In this document: in pieces, positions 9,356 through 24,300 of the stretch
Numbering within the stretch: position 1 is the stretch's first letter
Layout of the letters: the number at the start of each line of letters is the position of its first letter
Source of the DNA: Microbacterium terregens
GTDB taxonomy: Bacteria; Pseudomonadota; Alphaproteobacteria; Sphingomonadales; Sphingomonadaceae
Direction: 5' to 3'
DNA: 64,000 nucleotides
Assembly (NCBI RefSeq): GCF_027922045.1
Contig: NZ_BSEX01000009.1
Coordinates: forward strand, 248,001-312,000
The notes under the pieces: model-generated
Databases searched by the model: none
Seen by the model: the letters and a program-made list of their open reading frames with translations, nothing else
What the model was told of the DNA's origin: nothing
Program-made: the position numbers and the translations under genes

Positions 9356-9515
9356 GTGTTCCCCTATCGTGAGCGGATGCTCAGACGCGGTGCCCGTTCA
9401 CCGTCTGGCCGCCCCGTGGGCGATTCATATGTCCGCTTTGTGACAATGAGGGGAGGGGGAACCAAAAGCTTTTTGCTGCGTTGCACAAACGCCACACTTG
9501 GCGGTTCCCCGGAAA

Positions 9516-13282
<3,767 letters not shown>

Positions 13283-13315
13283 CATCGGCCAAGCGGGGAG
13301 GCGCGCCACCTCCTC

Positions 13316-13426
13316 ATGGCTCCTGTATCCCTGCGCGAGCCGGGATACAGGAGCCAAGCAGACCAACGGCTGTCATTGCGAGACCCTGGGCTTCTGCCTG
13401 CGCAGGAGCCCAAAGGGGCAGGGCGA
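13316..13426. repeat. Intergenic inverted-repeat element between convergent genes
   Basis: A perfect 14-bp inverted repeat (GGCTCCTGTATCCC at 13318-13331 against 13342-13355) is followed by AAGCAGACCAACGG and then CCTGGGCTTCTGCCTGCGCAGGAGCCC. The same building blocks recur in other gaps of this window. It may also act as a bidirectional terminator between the fumarase and SDR genes. Confidence 0.8.
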
Positions 13427-14194
13427 TTACGTCGACGCGTGCAGGCCGCCGTCGATCGGGTGATAGGCGCCGTTGATGTACCCCGCGGCGTCGGACGCGA
13501 GGAACGCGACCAACTGCGCCACCTCTTCGGGGCGCCCATAGCGTTTCGCCGGCAGCGCCTTGGCACGCTCGGCCTCCGAACCCTTGCTGCCTTCGTCCAG
13601 CGAATCCATCATGCGACTGTGGATCGGGCCTGGGTTGATGCAGTTCACCCGGATGTTCTTGTCGGCGACCTCCATCGCCGCCACGCGGGTCAGGCCCAGC
13701 ACCGCATGCTTGCTGGCGTTATACGCGGAGGTTCCCGGCGATCCGCTCAGCCCTGCTACGCTGGACGAGTTGACGATCGCGCCGCCGCCCTGCTCCAGCA
13801 TCACCGGCAGCACGTATTTCAGCCCCAGGAACACGCCGTCGACATTGACCGCCATCACCTTCTTGAAGGCGTCCAGCGGATAGTCGCCGATCGGCTTCAC
13901 CGGCCCCTCGATCCCCGCATTGTTGAAGAAGACGTCGATGCGGCCGCCGAACGCCCGCTTCGCTTCCTCCACATAGTTGCGCACCGACGCTTCGTCGCTG
14001 ACGTCCGCCTCCACGATCACCAGCCGATCCGCGTCGATCCGTTCCTTCAGCACGTCCACATTGGCGCCGGCGATGTCCACCGCGACGATCTTTGCGCCGC
14101 GTTCGGCCATGAGCACTGCCGTCTCGGCACCGATGGCGCCTGCGGCTCCCGTGATGATCGCGACCTTGTTTTCGAAACTGCGTGCATCCGTCAT
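13427..14194 (-). CDS. Short-chain dehydrogenase/reductase (SDR), classical type
   Basis: 255-residue NAD(P)-dependent oxidoreductase. The cofactor motif is TGAAGAIG near residues 15-22, followed by an aspartate in VAVDIAG that favours NAD(H). NNAG occurs near 90, the catalytic serine in NSSSVAG near 143 and the YNASK dyad (Y155/K159 region). The C-terminal end PEEVAQLVAFLASDAAGYINGAYHPIDGG is typical. The ATG at 14194 was preferred over a longer frame that runs into the next gene. The substrate is unknown; sequences of this kind are often labelled glucose or acyl dehydrogenases without proof. It lies between the fumarase and threonine aldolase genes, in the same direction as the latter. Confidence 0.9.
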   Translation of the reverse strand: MTDARSFENKVAIITGAAGAIGAETAVLMAERGAKIVAVDIAGANVDVLKERIDADRLVIVEADVSDEASVRNYVEEAKRAFGGRIDVFFNNAGIEGPVKPIGDYPLDAFKKVMAVNVDGVFLGLKYVLPVMLEQGGGAIVNSSSVAGLSGSPGTSAYNASKHAVLGLTRVAAMEVADKNIRVNCINPGPIHSRMMDSLDEGSKGSEAERAKALPAKRYGRPEEVAQLVAFLASDAAGYINGAYHPIDGGLHAST

Positions 14195-14292
14195 GGTAGA
14201 CCTCGTCCGTTGCATGCCAGGATTTCTGCAATGGACGAGGATGCGGCGCGGTTCCCCCACGGCGCCGCACCCCGCGGGCGCTTCGGCGCCTC

Positions 14293-15357
14293 TCAGGCGG
14301 CGAGCGTCTCGCCGCGGTTCGCTTCCGTCACCGCCGCGCGCAGGTCCCGGGCGAGGGCGTCGACCCGGGAGAGGTCCGCATCCCACGCGAACATGAAGCG
14401 CGCGCCGCCGCCGATGAAGGTATAGAAGCGCCAGCCCCGCGCACGCAGCCCCTCCAGCACCGCCTCCGGCGCGCGCAGGAACACCGCATTCGCCTCGACC
14501 GGGAACATCGGCTCGATGCCCGGCAGGTCGGCGATCGCCGTCGCGAGCCGCCGCGCGCACTCGTTTCCGTGCGCGGCGTTGCTCAGCCACACGCCGCTCT
14601 CCAGCATGCCGACCCACGGCGCCGCCAGGAAGCGCATCTTGGAGGCAAGCTGTCCCGCCTGCTTGCAGCGATAGTCGAAGTCGACGGCGAGGGCATGGTC
14701 GAAGAACAGGATCGCCTCGCCGGCCGCCATGCCGTTCTTGGTGCCGCCGAAGCACAGCACGTCGACGCCCGAGCGCCAGGTCATGTCGGCCGGCGAGCAG
14801 CCGAGCGCCGCGCAGGCGTTGGCGAAGCGGGCGCCGTCCATGTGCAGCCGCAGGCCCAGCTCGCGGCAGGTCGCGGACAGCGCCCGGATCTCGTCCAGCG
14901 AATACACCTGGCCGGTCTCGGTCGGCTGGGTGATCGTCACCGCGCGCGGCTTGGGGAAGTGGATGTCGGAGCGGCCGGTCGCGAGCGCGCGCACGGCCTC
15001 GGGCGTCAGCTTACCGCCCTCGGTCTGCGCGACCAGCAGCTTGGAACCGTTGGAGAAGAACTCCGGCGCGCCGCACTCGTCGGTCTCGACGTGGGCGGAG
15101 GAGGAGCAGATCACGCTGTGGTAGGACTGGCAGAGCGCCGCGAGGGCAAGCGAATTGGCCGCGGTGCCGTTGAACGCGAAGAACACTTCGCAGTCCGTCT
15201 CGAACAGCGTGCGGAACGAGTCGGAGGCACGCTGCGTCCACGGGTCCTCGCCATAGGCGGGCACATAGCCGCGATTGGCCTCGTCCATCGCCGCCCATGC
15301 CGCGGGACAAATGCCGGCGTAGTTGTCGCTGGCGAACTGCTGGGGTTCTTGGGTCAT
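14293..15357 (-). CDS. Low-specificity threonine aldolase family protein (PLP-dependent)
   Basis: 354 residues. The beta-eliminating lyase fold of threonine aldolases is indicated by FASDNYAGICPAAWAAM at the N terminus, HVETDECGAPEFF, THLHMDGARFANA-like LRLHMDGARFANACAALG, and the PLP lysine in CFGGTKNGMAAGEAI near residue 198. It would cleave L-threonine or allo-threonine to glycine and acetaldehyde. The ATG at 15357 begins MTQEPQQFASDNYAG and fits the family length. Sphingomonads encode such a protein in place of, or with, serine hydroxymethyltransferase side activity. The upstream gap contains repeats. Confidence 0.88.
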   Translation of the reverse strand: MTQEPQQFASDNYAGICPAAWAAMDEANRGYVPAYGEDPWTQRASDSFRTLFETDCEVFFAFNGTAANSLALAALCQSYHSVICSSSAHVETDECGAPEFFSNGSKLLVAQTEGGKLTPEAVRALATGRSDIHFPKPRAVTITQPTETGQVYSLDEIRALSATCRELGLRLHMDGARFANACAALGCSPADMTWRSGVDVLCFGGTKNGMAAGEAILFFDHALAVDFDYRCKQAGQLASKMRFLAAPWVGMLESGVWLSNAAHGNECARRLATAIADLPGIEPMFPVEANAVFLRAPEAVLEGLRARGWRFYTFIGGGARFMFAWDADLSRVDALARDLRAAVTEANRGETLAA

Positions 15358-15679
15358 GCCTTTGTCGTACCTCGTTGGAGAGTCGGTGCGACGCGTGGCT
15401 TGGGTCCCGTGGTTTGCCGACCGGCCACATCCCTTCCCGCGAAGCGCGAAGGCACCACCTTGCTCGGGAGCAGGTTGGTGTCGGGGTCGCCCCGACTCTC
15501 GATGCTGGCGCGCCTCTAGCAAGCTCGCTGCGCTGCGGCAAGATGGGCGAGCGCCACCGCTTCGTGCTCCTGCGCAGGCAGGAGCCCAGGGCCAAGCAGA
15601 ACAACAGCGCGTAGCGCTTGGTACCCTGGGCTCCCGCCTGCGCGGGAGCACGGTAAAGGAAGTGCGGAGTCGGGTTCGA
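15358..15679. repeat. Gene-free stretch with palindromes and an inverted repeat pair
   Basis: No credible gene lies here. It holds an imperfect 12-bp inverted repeat around 15453-15480 (CACCACCTTGCT against AGCAGGTTGGTG) and, at about 15561-15652, the mosaic element GTGCTCCTGCGCAGGCAGGA ... CCTGGGCTCCCGCCTGCGCG with the AAGCAGA core between. The same element occurs after the fumarase, pgk, thiE and DUF1467 genes. Confidence 0.75.
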
Positions 15680-16492
15680 TCAGTCGACGAAGGCGCGCTC
15701 GATCACGAACTGGCCCGGCGCCGCATTGGAACCCTCGACGAAGCCCATGCCCTCCAGCATCGCGGCGAAGTCGCGGATCATTGCCATGCTGCCGCACAGC
15801 ATGATGCGGTCCGTCTCCGGGTCCAGCTTCTTCGGGCCCTGCACCGGCTCACCGAACAGCGCGGCGCTCTCGATCAGGTCGTTGATGCGGCCGGTGTTGC
15901 GGAACGCCTCGCGGGTCACGGTCGGGATATAGTGGAACTGCGCCTGCGCCTCTTCCGACACCAGCGGATCGTCCGCCAGTCGTGACGCGAGCTCGTCATG
16001 ATAGGCGAGGTCGCTCACCTGGCGCACCGAATGCACCAGGATCACCTGGTCGAACATCGAGTAGACGTCCGGGTCGCGCGCCAGGCTCAGGAACGGCGCC
16101 AGGCCGGTGCCGGTCGAGAAGAAGAACAGTCGCTTGCCGCCGGTCAGCGCGTCGGTGACGAGCGTGCCGGTCGGCTTCTTGCCCAGATACACTTCGTCGC
16201 CGGGCTGAATCAGCTGCAGCTTGGAGGTGAGGGGGCCGTCCTCGACCTTGATCGACAGGAATTCCAGCTCCTCGGCATAATGCGGGCTGGCGATCGAATA
16301 GGCGCGCATGATCGGCTTGGTCTCACCCGGCAGCCCGATCATCACGAACTCGCCCGAACGGAAGCGAAAGCTCGACGGCCGCTCGACCGCGAACGAGAAC
16401 AGCCGGTCGTTCCAATGGCGGACCCACAGCACCTTGGCGTTCAGGAACGCCTTGGTTTCCGGAATGAGCACGGGTTCGCGGACGTCGGTCAT
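15680..16492 (-). CDS. fpr: Ferredoxin--NADP+ reductase
   Basis: 270-residue FAD protein passing electrons between NADPH and ferredoxin or flavodoxin. FAD-binding signature [16 protein letters not shown] near residue 65-80 (R-x-Y-S), then [19 protein letters not shown], the NADP nucleotide motif [16 protein letters not shown] near 115-130 and the C-terminal [19 protein letters not shown]. It ends ...[10 protein letters not shown], the short C terminus of bacterial subclass I Fpr. The start [18 protein letters not shown] fits the family. Divergent from uvrB with a 158-base shared upstream region. Confidence 0.92.
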   Translation of the reverse strand: MTDVREPVLIPETKAFLNAKVLWVRHWNDRLFSFAVERPSSFRFRSGEFVMIGLPGETKPIMRAYSIASPHYAEELEFLSIKVEDGPLTSKLQLIQPGDEVYLGKKPTGTLVTDALTGGKRLFFFSTGTGLAPFLSLARDPDVYSMFDQVILVHSVRQVSDLAYHDELASRLADDPLVSEEAQAQFHYIPTVTREAFRNTGRINDLIESAALFGEPVQGPKKLDPETDRIMLCGSMAMIRDFAAMLEGMGFVEGSNAAPGQFVIERAFVD

Positions 16493-16650
16493 GCACTTCT
16501 TCCTTCAGCCGCGTCTGGACAGGCGCGGTTCGTCTTGCCTGGGCTTGTTGCGAGGGCATCGCACTATGGGCTGCACGGCGCCCGGTCAACCAAAGCAAAG
16601 CTTGTGCCCCGCGTTGCCGCTGCTTCACCGCATCCCCATATTGGAGGCTT

Positions 16651-18843
16651 ATGGCGATCCAGATCCGCACCAGCCTTGCCGAGCCGGAAACCGGCCCCTC
16701 GTTCGTGCCCCACCGGCCGGCACGCCCGCCCAAGGTGGAGGGCGGCAAGCCGTTCAAGCTCGTCTCTGAATATGAAGCGTCGGGCGACCAGCCGACCGCC
16801 ATCGCGGAACTCGTCGCCGCGGCCGAGGCCGGCGAGCGCGACCAGGTGCTGCTCGGCGTCACCGGCTCGGGCAAGACCTTCACCATGGCCAAGACGATCG
16901 AGGCGCTCCAGCGTCCGGCGCTGATCCTGGCGCCCAACAAAATCCTCGCCGCGCAGCTCTACGGCGAGTTCAAGAGCTTCTTCCCCGAGAACGCGGTCGA
17001 ATATTTCGTCAGCTACTACGACTATTACCAGCCCGAGGCCTATGTGCCGCGGTCGGACACCTACATCGAGAAGGAAAGCTCGGTGAACGAGGCGATCGAC
17101 CGCATGCGTCACTCGGCCACGCGCTCGCTGCTCGAACGCGACGACGTCATCATCGTCGCGTCGGTGTCCTGCCTCTACGGCATCGGCTCGGTCGAGACCT
17201 ATTCGGCGATGATCTTCGACCTGAAGAAAGGGCAGGTGGTCGACCAGCGCGAGATCGTGCGCAAGCTCGTAGCCCTCCAGTACAAGCGCAACGACGCCGC
17301 CTTCCAGCGCGGCGCCTTTCGCGTGCGCGGCGACAGCCTGGAGCTGTTCCCGTCGCACTATGAGGACAGCGCCTGGCGCATCACCTTCTTCGGCGACGAG
17401 ATCGAGGCGATCACCGAGTTCGATCCGCTGACCGGCAAGAAGGTCGCCGAGCTGAACTCGGTCCGCGTCTACGCCAACTCGCACTATGTGACGCCCGGAC
17501 CCACGCTCAAGCAGGCGAGCGAGGCGATCAAGCATGAGCTCGCCGAGCGGCTGAAGGAGCTGCACGCCGAGGGCAAGCTGCTGGAAGCGCAGCGGCTGGA
17601 GCAGCGCACCAACTTCGATCTGGAGATGATCGCCGCCACCGGCAGCTGCGCGGGCATCGAGAACTATTCGCGCTTCCTCACCGGCCGCCTGCCGGGTGAG
17701 CCGCCGCCCACGTTGTTCGAATATCTCCCCGAAAACGCGCTGCTGTTCGTGGACGAGAGCCACCAGACGATCGGCCAGGTCAACGGCATGGCGCGCGGCG
17801 ACCACCGTCGCAAGATCACGCTCGCCGAATACGGCTTCCGCCTGCCGTCGTGCATCGACAACCGGCCGCTGCGCTTCAACGAATGGGACGCGATGCGCCC
17901 GCAGACCGTCTGCGTCTCGGCAACGCCGGGCGGCTGGGAGCTGGAGCAGACCGGCGGCGTATTCTCCGAACAGGTCATCCGTCCCACCGGCCTCATCGAC
18001 CCGCCGATCGAGATCAAGCCGGTCGAGGAACAGGTCGACGACCTCATCCATGAGGCGAAGAAGACCGCGCAGGCCGGCTATCGCACGCTGGTCACGACCC
18101 TCACCAAGCGCATGGCCGAGGACCTGACCGAGTTCATGCACGAGGCGGGCCTCAAGGTCCGCTACATGCACTCCGACGTCGAAACGCTGGAGCGCATCGA
18201 GCTGATCCGCGACCTGCGCCTGGGCGTCTATGACGTGCTGGTCGGCATCAATCTGCTGCGCGAGGGCCTCGACATCCCCGAATGCGGGCTGGTCGCGATC
18301 CTCGACGCCGATAAGGAAGGCTTCCTCCGTTCGGAAACCTCGCTCATCCAGACGATCGGCCGCGCCGCTCGCAACGTGGAGGGCCGCGTGATCCTCTATG
18401 CCGATCGCATGACCGGCAGCATGGAACGCGCGATCGCCGAGACCGACCGCCGCCGCGAAAAGCAAAAGGCGTACAACCTCGAGCACGGCATCACGCCGAC
18501 CACGATCAAGCGCAACATCGGCGACATCATCGCCCATGTCGCGTCCAAGGATCAGGTCACGGTCGAGATCGACGAGGAACGGCCGCACATGGTCGGCCAC
18601 AACCTGCGCTCCTACATCGAGAGCCTCGAGAAGAAGATGCGCGAGGCCGCCGCGAACCTGGAGTTCGAGGAAGCCGGGCGCCTGCGCGACGAGATCCGCA
18701 GCCTGGAAAACGAGGAACTCGGCCTCCCGGTGGCGGAGCACAAGGCGCCGGTGATGGGCCGCTCCAACGAGGGCAAGCCGGGGACGCGCAAGACCCGCTA
18801 CGGCAAGCAGCAGAAGACCCGCATGAGCCACCGGCGGGCCTAG
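16651..18843 (+). CDS. uvrB: Excinuclease ABC subunit UvrB
   Basis: Damage-verifying helicase of nucleotide excision repair, acting with UvrA and UvrC. 730 residues. Walker A GVTGSGKT lies near 70-77, the beta-hairpin region [12 protein letters not shown] near 125, and the DESH box VDESHQT near 367. The helicase C-terminal motifs are [25 protein letters not shown] and [14 protein letters not shown]-terminal UVR motif ([20 protein letters not shown]) contacts UvrC. Unlike E. coli UvrB it has a basic C-terminal tail ([18 protein letters not shown]). There is no obvious LexA box in the short upstream gap that I can identify. Confidence 0.97.
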   Translation: MAIQIRTSLAEPETGPSFVPHRPARPPKVEGGKPFKLVSEYEASGDQPTAIAELVAAAEAGERDQVLLGVTGSGKTFTMAKTIEALQRPALILAPNKILAAQLYGEFKSFFPENAVEYFVSYYDYYQPEAYVPRSDTYIEKESSVNEAIDRMRHSATRSLLERDDVIIVASVSCLYGIGSVETYSAMIFDLKKGQVVDQREIVRKLVALQYKRNDAAFQRGAFRVRGDSLELFPSHYEDSAWRITFFGDEIEAITEFDPLTGKKVAELNSVRVYANSHYVTPGPTLKQASEAIKHELAERLKELHAEGKLLEAQRLEQRTNFDLEMIAATGSCAGIENYSRFLTGRLPGEPPPTLFEYLPENALLFVDESHQTIGQVNGMARGDHRRKITLAEYGFRLPSCIDNRPLRFNEWDAMRPQTVCVSATPGGWELEQTGGVFSEQVIRPTGLIDPPIEIKPVEEQVDDLIHEAKKTAQAGYRTLVTTLTKRMAEDLTEFMHEAGLKVRYMHSDVETLERIELIRDLRLGVYDVLVGINLLREGLDIPECGLVAILDADKEGFLRSETSLIQTIGRAARNVEGRVILYADRMTGSMERAIAETDRRREKQKAYNLEHGITPTTIKRNIGDIIAHVASKDQVTVEIDEERPHMVGHNLRSYIESLEKKMREAAANLEFEEAGRLRDEIRSLENEELGLPVAEHKAPVMGRSNEGKPGTRKTRYGKQQKTRMSHRRA

Positions 18844-18907
18844 CCGGGTCGCGGCGCAGGAGGGGGCGGCACGCAGGCGACGCGATGGCCGCGCGCCGGC
18901 CTTCTCG

Positions 18908-19573
18908 TCAGAACGTCACGTATAAAGCGGTCATCAGTCCGTGCTCCATGACGTCCGGGTCGTCGTCGTTGAAGCGATACTGGTTCATGTAGCCGAGCTG
19001 CGCGCTGAGGTTCTTCGTGACCGGCACGGTGGCGATGGCCCAGTTGCGCATCCGCTCATGTCCCCGGTCCTGGAAGCCGGTGCTGTTGAGGTTGAAGTAG
19101 CTTTCGTGCGCCAGACGCAGTTTGACGTCGCGGTAGACGGGCAGGGTATAGGTGATCTCCGGACGAACCCGGTGCCCCGTCTCGCTGTCGTCACTCCGGA
19201 AACGCTGCTCCAGGCGAACGCGACCCGCCAGCTGACCTGAACCCAGCTTCGCGATCGCGAACCCGACCTGCTGGCGCGGCCGCCATTCCGTGTTCTGAAC
19301 TTTGCCGCCGCGCGGCCGGACCACCCGGTTCAGGCCGCCGGTCAGGGTGACCCCGGTCGCGACCTGGACCGTGAGTGCAGCGAGATACTGGCTTTCGTAC
19401 AGTTCGCCGCTGTCATCGCTGAACCGCTGGTTGGTCTCCAGCTCCAGCTTGAGCCCTTCGCGCAACTCGGTGGAGGCGTTCGCCGTCAGCCACAGCTGCG
19501 CGTCGTGCTCCTGCGCCGCCGCCGGAGTGGCAGCGGCCGCCAACGCGAGCGCCAGGGCAACGGAAAAACGCAA
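18908..19573 (-). CDS. DUF2490 outer-membrane-like protein
   Basis: 221 residues. The TTG start at 19573 is supported by a perfect AGGAGG six bases upstream and gives the signal peptide MRFSVALALALAAAATPAAA cleaved before QEHDAQLW. The mature part is built of alternating beta strands (LKLELETNQRFS, GRVRLEQRFRS, VKLRLAHESYFNL) and ends with a phenylalanine after YVTF, as outer membrane barrels do. DUF2490 proteins are predicted barrels of unknown function. A longer frame from 19633 would hide the signal peptide. It is convergent with uvrB. Confidence 0.8.
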   Translation of the reverse strand: MRFSVALALALAAAATPAAAQEHDAQLWLTANASTELREGLKLELETNQRFSDDSGELYESQYLAALTVQVATGVTLTGGLNRVVRPRGGKVQNTEWRPRQQVGFAIAKLGSGQLAGRVRLEQRFRSDDSETGHRVRPEITYTLPVYRDVKLRLAHESYFNLNSTGFQDRGHERMRNWAIATVPVTKNLSAQLGYMNQYRFNDDDPDVMEHGLMTALYVTF

Positions 19574-19579
19574 TTCGGG

Positions 19580-19585
19580 CCTCCT
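19580..19585 (-). promoter_or_regulatory. Shine-Dalgarno site deciding the TTG start of the DUF2490 gene
   Basis: AGGAGG on the minus strand, six bases before the TTG at 19573. No other in-frame start has such a site. Confidence 0.8.
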
Positions 19586-19742
19586 GCCGATCTCGGCGCC
19601 TGCCCCTCTGCGCCCAAAGCGTCGCGCGGACAACGGGGATGCTGCACACGCCGGCGTGCCCGGAAAAGAAGATCAGGGACGGGTGCACGGGATCTTGGAT
19701 ACTGGCGCTGGACGCACCGGGAGGCCTCCAGAACCACTCCGC

Positions 19743-19889
19743 CTACGTCTGCCCACCCGGCAGGCGAACGATCCCGAAGCCCAACGCGAGTCCAAGCAAA
19801 ATCCCGGCTGCCATATTGTCGATGAGCGCGCCGAAGATGATGCCAGCGCAAAGTCCCAGCGGAAACCCCAAACCTTTCCCCTTAGCCAC
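19743..19889 (-). CDS. Small glycine-rich membrane protein
   Basis: 48 residues from a GTG at 19889 that has AGGGAGG a few bases upstream. The sequence starts MAKGKGLG and then forms two hydrophobic glycine-rich segments (PLGLCAGIIFGALIDN and AAGILLGLALGFGIV), separated by the short turn DNM. This is a two-helix glycine-zipper hairpin. I do not recognise a named family. The good ribosome site and the hydrophobic pattern argue for a real gene. A longer frame from 19958 exists, but its extra residues are Arg/Pro-rich and its start has no ribosome site. It is divergent from the next gene. Confidence 0.55.
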   Translation of the reverse strand: MAKGKGLGFPLGLCAGIIFGALIDNMAAGILLGLALGFGIVRLPGGQT

Positions 19890-20175
19890 GCGGCCTCCCT
19901 TTGCGAGTCTGGCTGCTCCCGGACGCCCCATCAGAGGGAAGGTGCGGGTCCACGTCAAGTCGTCCAGGAGACCTTTCCTCCCATGCCTCTGCTATTCGGC
20001 GGCTGCATTAGTAGCGCTTGTTCAAGCTGGTCGCAGCGACTTTCGTGGCATGGTGCACTGCTGTGGCATGAATTCAACAAGGGATCTTGCGCCTTTACAG
20101 TCGCCGAGGTCTATTCTGCCTGTTTCGATTGGCAGGCGAGAGGAACTGCCCGCAGGCCGGTAGGAGGGACGTGGC

Positions 20176-21129
20176 ATGCAGATGGGGCGTTCACAGCGCA
20201 GCCCTCGCCGTGCGGCAAGGACAGCACGGTGGATCTTGCCGGTGGTTCTCCTCTCGACCGGTATGTCGACCGCTCAGGCGCAGGATCTGCCGAGCCCGGC
20301 TACATCCGAGGAAGTCGAGGCGCTCGGGGACCAAGAGATCGTGGTTCGCGGCATGACCGAGCATGAGCAGGCGAGGGCGATCGCGCGTTACGTCGACGGA
20401 CTGACGCGCATTGCCCCGTTCGATCCGCTCGCGCGGTACGAGCCGGATGTTTATTGTCCCGCCGTCTTCGGTCTCAGCAAGGCACGAGCGGAACAGATCG
20501 TCGCCCGCATGCGACTGGTGGCCGAAGAAGCCGGCGTCAGACCAGCGGCGCCGGATTGCGCGCCGAGCGCCTTCGTTTTCCTCGTCGACGACACGCGCTC
20601 CTTCCTCAAGCTGTTCAAGAAGAAGTGGCCTCTCTTCTTTGCGGGCGCCGCGGACGCGCCGTCGGCGGATGTGAAGGGAAGGGGGGTCTCCTGGCAACTC
20701 ACCCGTGACTTTGACCCCCAGCACATGCCGCTCAGGAGCAAGGGGTTCGGCATTCGGGTGGTGTCAGGGTTTCAAGGGGGATCGCGCATCCTGTCCATGA
20801 TGAGCCGAGCCGTGGCAGCTTCAGTCGTCGTTGTAGAGCGAGACTCGCTTGTGGGCCTGTCGGGTACTCAGATCGCCGACTATGCGCTGATGCGCACCTT
20901 GACGGATGCACGCTCCAGCGACCTGCGCGACACCGGGCAGTTCAGCATCCTCGGCGTGATCGACACGCCGATGGGCAGCGCGGCGCCCGCTTCCTTGACG
21001 ACCTGGGACTTCGCCTACCTCAAGGGTCGCTACAAAGGAGATCCAAGGTTTTATGGAGCTCGGCAGGCAAGCATTATTCGTGCTGCCATTCGTCGGGAGC
21101 TGAAGCGACGCAGCTTTCAGACCCCCTAA
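20176..21129 (+). CDS. Secreted protein of unknown function
   Basis: 317 residues from an ATG with AGGAGG eight bases upstream. The signal peptide core is ARWILPVVLLSTGMSTAQA, cleaved before QDLPSPATSEEVE. The mature protein contains EIVVRGMTEHEQARAIARYVDGL, with a VVRG stretch that resembles a TonB-box neighbourhood, then a conserved-looking domain with two cysteines (DVYCPAVFG and APDCAPSAFVFLVDD), and ends with a basic helix (IRAAIRRELKRR). There is no catalytic motif that I can name. It sits just before a TonB-dependent receptor in the same direction, so a role in the same envelope or uptake process is possible but unproven. Confidence 0.7.
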   Translation: MQMGRSQRSPRRAARTARWILPVVLLSTGMSTAQAQDLPSPATSEEVEALGDQEIVVRGMTEHEQARAIARYVDGLTRIAPFDPLARYEPDVYCPAVFGLSKARAEQIVARMRLVAEEAGVRPAAPDCAPSAFVFLVDDTRSFLKLFKKKWPLFFAGAADAPSADVKGRGVSWQLTRDFDPQHMPLRSKGFGIRVVSGFQGGSRILSMMSRAVAASVVVVERDSLVGLSGTQIADYALMRTLTDARSSDLRDTGQFSILGVIDTPMGSAAPASLTTWDFAYLKGRYKGDPRFYGARQASIIRAAIRRELKRRSFQTP

Positions 21130-21218
21130 GGCCCGCCTTCCTTCCCTGAGGATGGGGCGCAGCAATCCCCGCAGTCGGGCGCTGCCTCGCCGGTGAATTT
21201 CTGCCTCACCGCGCACCT

Positions 21219-21234
21219 GTTGCAACTCTGCAAC
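21219..21234. promoter_or_regulatory. Inverted repeat upstream of the second TonB receptor
   Basis: GTTGCA-ACTC-TGCAAC, a perfect 6-bp inverted repeat about 107 bases before the chosen receptor start. It could be an operator; the binding protein is unknown. Confidence 0.4.
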
Positions 21235-21340
21235 GCTGTCACAGAACGTTCATCATAGCGTCATCTTGGGCTTGAAGGGAAACGGAACAGGTTCTTTTAT
21301 GTCCCTTCGGGCCCGTTCTGGGCTGGAATTTGGGGGCATT

Positions 21341-24300
21341 GTGAAATCTTATAATCTGTCCGCCGCAGCGGCGCTTCTGCCGCTCGCGATTGCATCTGCT
21401 GTTCCGAGCTATGCACAGACGACCACCGGTGCCGACGCCACGCAGGTCGACGAGGCAACGAGCCCTCAGTCGCCAAACGCGGGCGCCGACGCCGCTCCGG
21501 GCCAGATCGTCGTTACCGGTTCGCGCATTCGCCGCGACGAATTCTCGGTTGCCGAGCCGCTGACCGTCATCGGTCGTGACGAAATCACCCAGGCCGGTTT
21601 CGCCAGCGCGGCCGACGCGCTGCAGAGCGCGGCCGTGACGCAGGGCGCTTCACAGATCAACAACGCCTATGGTGGCTTCGTCACCGACGGCGGCACCGGC
21701 GCCAACACGCTGGGTCTGCGCGGCCTCGGGCCGGCACGCACGCTGATCCTGCTGAACGGTCGTCGTCTGGCACCGGGTGGCACCCGCGGCTCCCTCGTTG
21801 CAGCCGACCTCAACGTGCTGCCGAACGCGATCATCGACCGTATCGAAGTGCTGAAGGCGGGTGCGTCGTCGGTCTATGGCTCCGACGCAGTCGCAGGCGT
21901 CGTGAACATCATCACCGATCAGGCGCTGACCGGCCTCCAGCTGGATCTTCAGACCAATGTTCCGCAGGTCGGGGCCGGCATCGACCGGCGCGCCAGCGCT
22001 TCATTCGGGGTGACGACCGATCGCCTGAGCATCATCGGATCGGTCGAGTATCGGAAGCGTGAGGCACTCGCACGCAACGACGTTCCCTTCTTCGACTGCC
22101 CCATTGGCGGCTTCCTGGATGGCGAAGGTTCGGAATTCGGTTCCGGTGACGCCTTCCCGCCCGGCGATCCCCGCGCCTGCTTCACGCTCGATAACGGCGG
22201 CGTCACCATCAACACCCTCGGGTTGCCGACGCGCGATGCGATCGGCCGCACCAGCGGTGTGGTCGGGCGGTTCAACCGCTTCGTCCCGGCGCCGGGTGTC
22301 ACCACCGGTCCGTTCCCGGGCTATCTGGGCGTCGGCAACTATGACCGCGACACCTTCGATCCGATTCAGGAGGAAGAGCCGCTCATCACCGGTGTGAAGA
22401 CCTACACGGGCTACCTGTCGGCTACCTACAAGCTGAACGGCCTCGGCAATGCGGAAGTCTATGGCGAACTGCTCGGCACCCGTCGCAAGTCGTCGTCGCC
22501 TCTCTATCGCCAGCTCTCGCTCGACTATCTCCAGGGTAGCCCGCTGCTTCCGGCCGATCTCCGCAACGGCTTGTTCGCGAACCCGACGGTCACGTCCAGC
22601 GGCCGCAACATCGCGGCGCGTGCCTTCATCGGCTACGGGCTGACGGCGTCGGACCAGACCGTGGACTACGTCCGTGCGTCGGGCGGCATCCGGGGCGACT
22701 TCTTCTTCGAAGGCTGGCGCTACGATGCATACGTCGGCAAGTCGTGGAACGATGGCACCTACGAGGCGGAATCGTTCCTGTCCGATCGACTCGCGAACTC
22801 GCTCAATGTCGTTGCAAACGCCGATGGCAGCTTCAGCTGCGCCACCCAGGCGGCAAATCCGACCTGCGTCGCGGCTCCGGCGCTCAGCGCCGCGGTTATC
22901 GGCGGGAACCTTCCGGCCGAATTCCGCAACTACATCGTTGCGAACACCATCGGTAAGACGCAGTTCCGCGAAACCACCTATGCGTTCGGCATCGATGGTC
23001 CGCTGTTCACGGCTCCCGGTGGTGACGTCCAGCTGGCCCTCGGCGTCGAGCACCGGCGTCAGAGCATCAATGACCAGCCCGATCCGAACTCGGTCAGCGG
23101 CAACCTGTTTGGCCTGACCGCAGCGATCCCGACGGTTGGCAAGGACAACGTGAAGGAAGCCTTTGGCGAACTGTACGTTCCGCTGCTTGCGGATAAGCCG
23201 TTCTTCTATCGCCTGAACTTCACGGGGTCCCTCCGGTACACGGACTACGCCTCCTATGGCTCCGACTGGACCTACAAGGTCGCGGCGGAATGGGAGCCGA
23301 TCCGGGGCTTCGGTCTGCGCGGCAGCTACGGCACGTCCTACCGGGCGCCGGCGCTTGCTGAACAGTATCTCGGTGCGACCAGCGGCTTCCTCGGCTCGAA
23401 CACCGATCCGTGCAGCGCGCTGCCGGTTCCTGGCGAACAGTCTCCGAACCAGCAGATCATCGCCCGGAACTGTGCCTCGATCGGTCTTCCGGCCGACTTC
23501 GAGCAGCGCAATGGCGTGACGACCTACCGGGTCGGCGGTGCGCAGGCCGGCCTGAGCGCGGAAACCTCGACCAACTGGACGATCGGAGCCGTGGTCCGGC
23601 CGAGCTTGCCGGAATCCGTGGGTTCGCTCTCGCTCTCGCTCGACTATTTCGACGTGAAGGTGGAGAATGGCGTCGCGGATCTGGATGCAAGCACCATCCT
23701 GAACCGCTGCTACAGCACCCAGAACTTCGATCCGACGGCAGGCTTCTGTCGCTTCGTCGAGCGTGACAGCAACGACGCGCTGACGGTCACGAGCAGCTTC
23801 GTGAACCTGTCGGAGAACATCGTGAAGGGCTACGAGTTCAACGGCCGGTATGCACGCGATCTCTTCGGCGGCCGCTTCATCCTGAACGCGAACGTGACGA
23901 AGTACACCGAGCAGTCGACCCGCCTGTTCCCGGAAGAGTATCTCACCGATGCCAACGGCATCGTGACGTCGCCGGACTGGGTTGGCAGCTTCGATGCCAC
24001 GTACCGGATTGGCGAGGTGACCTTCCGCTACGGTCTCGACTGGATCGACGGCGATCACTCGAAGACCTATGACTACTTTGCCTTCGACAACCTGACTGGC
24101 GTCAGCGATCCGGAAACTGTCCAGGCCTACCGCGACAGCTATTACCTGGAGGTGGACGACTACTTCCTCCACTCGCTGTCGGCTCAGTTCAACATCGAGA
24201 AGAAGTATCAGTTCACGGTCGGTGTTCGTAACCTCCTGAACACGGCACCGCCGCGGATCAGCGCAGTTGGGTTCACCACCGTCGGCAACGCCCCGCTCTA

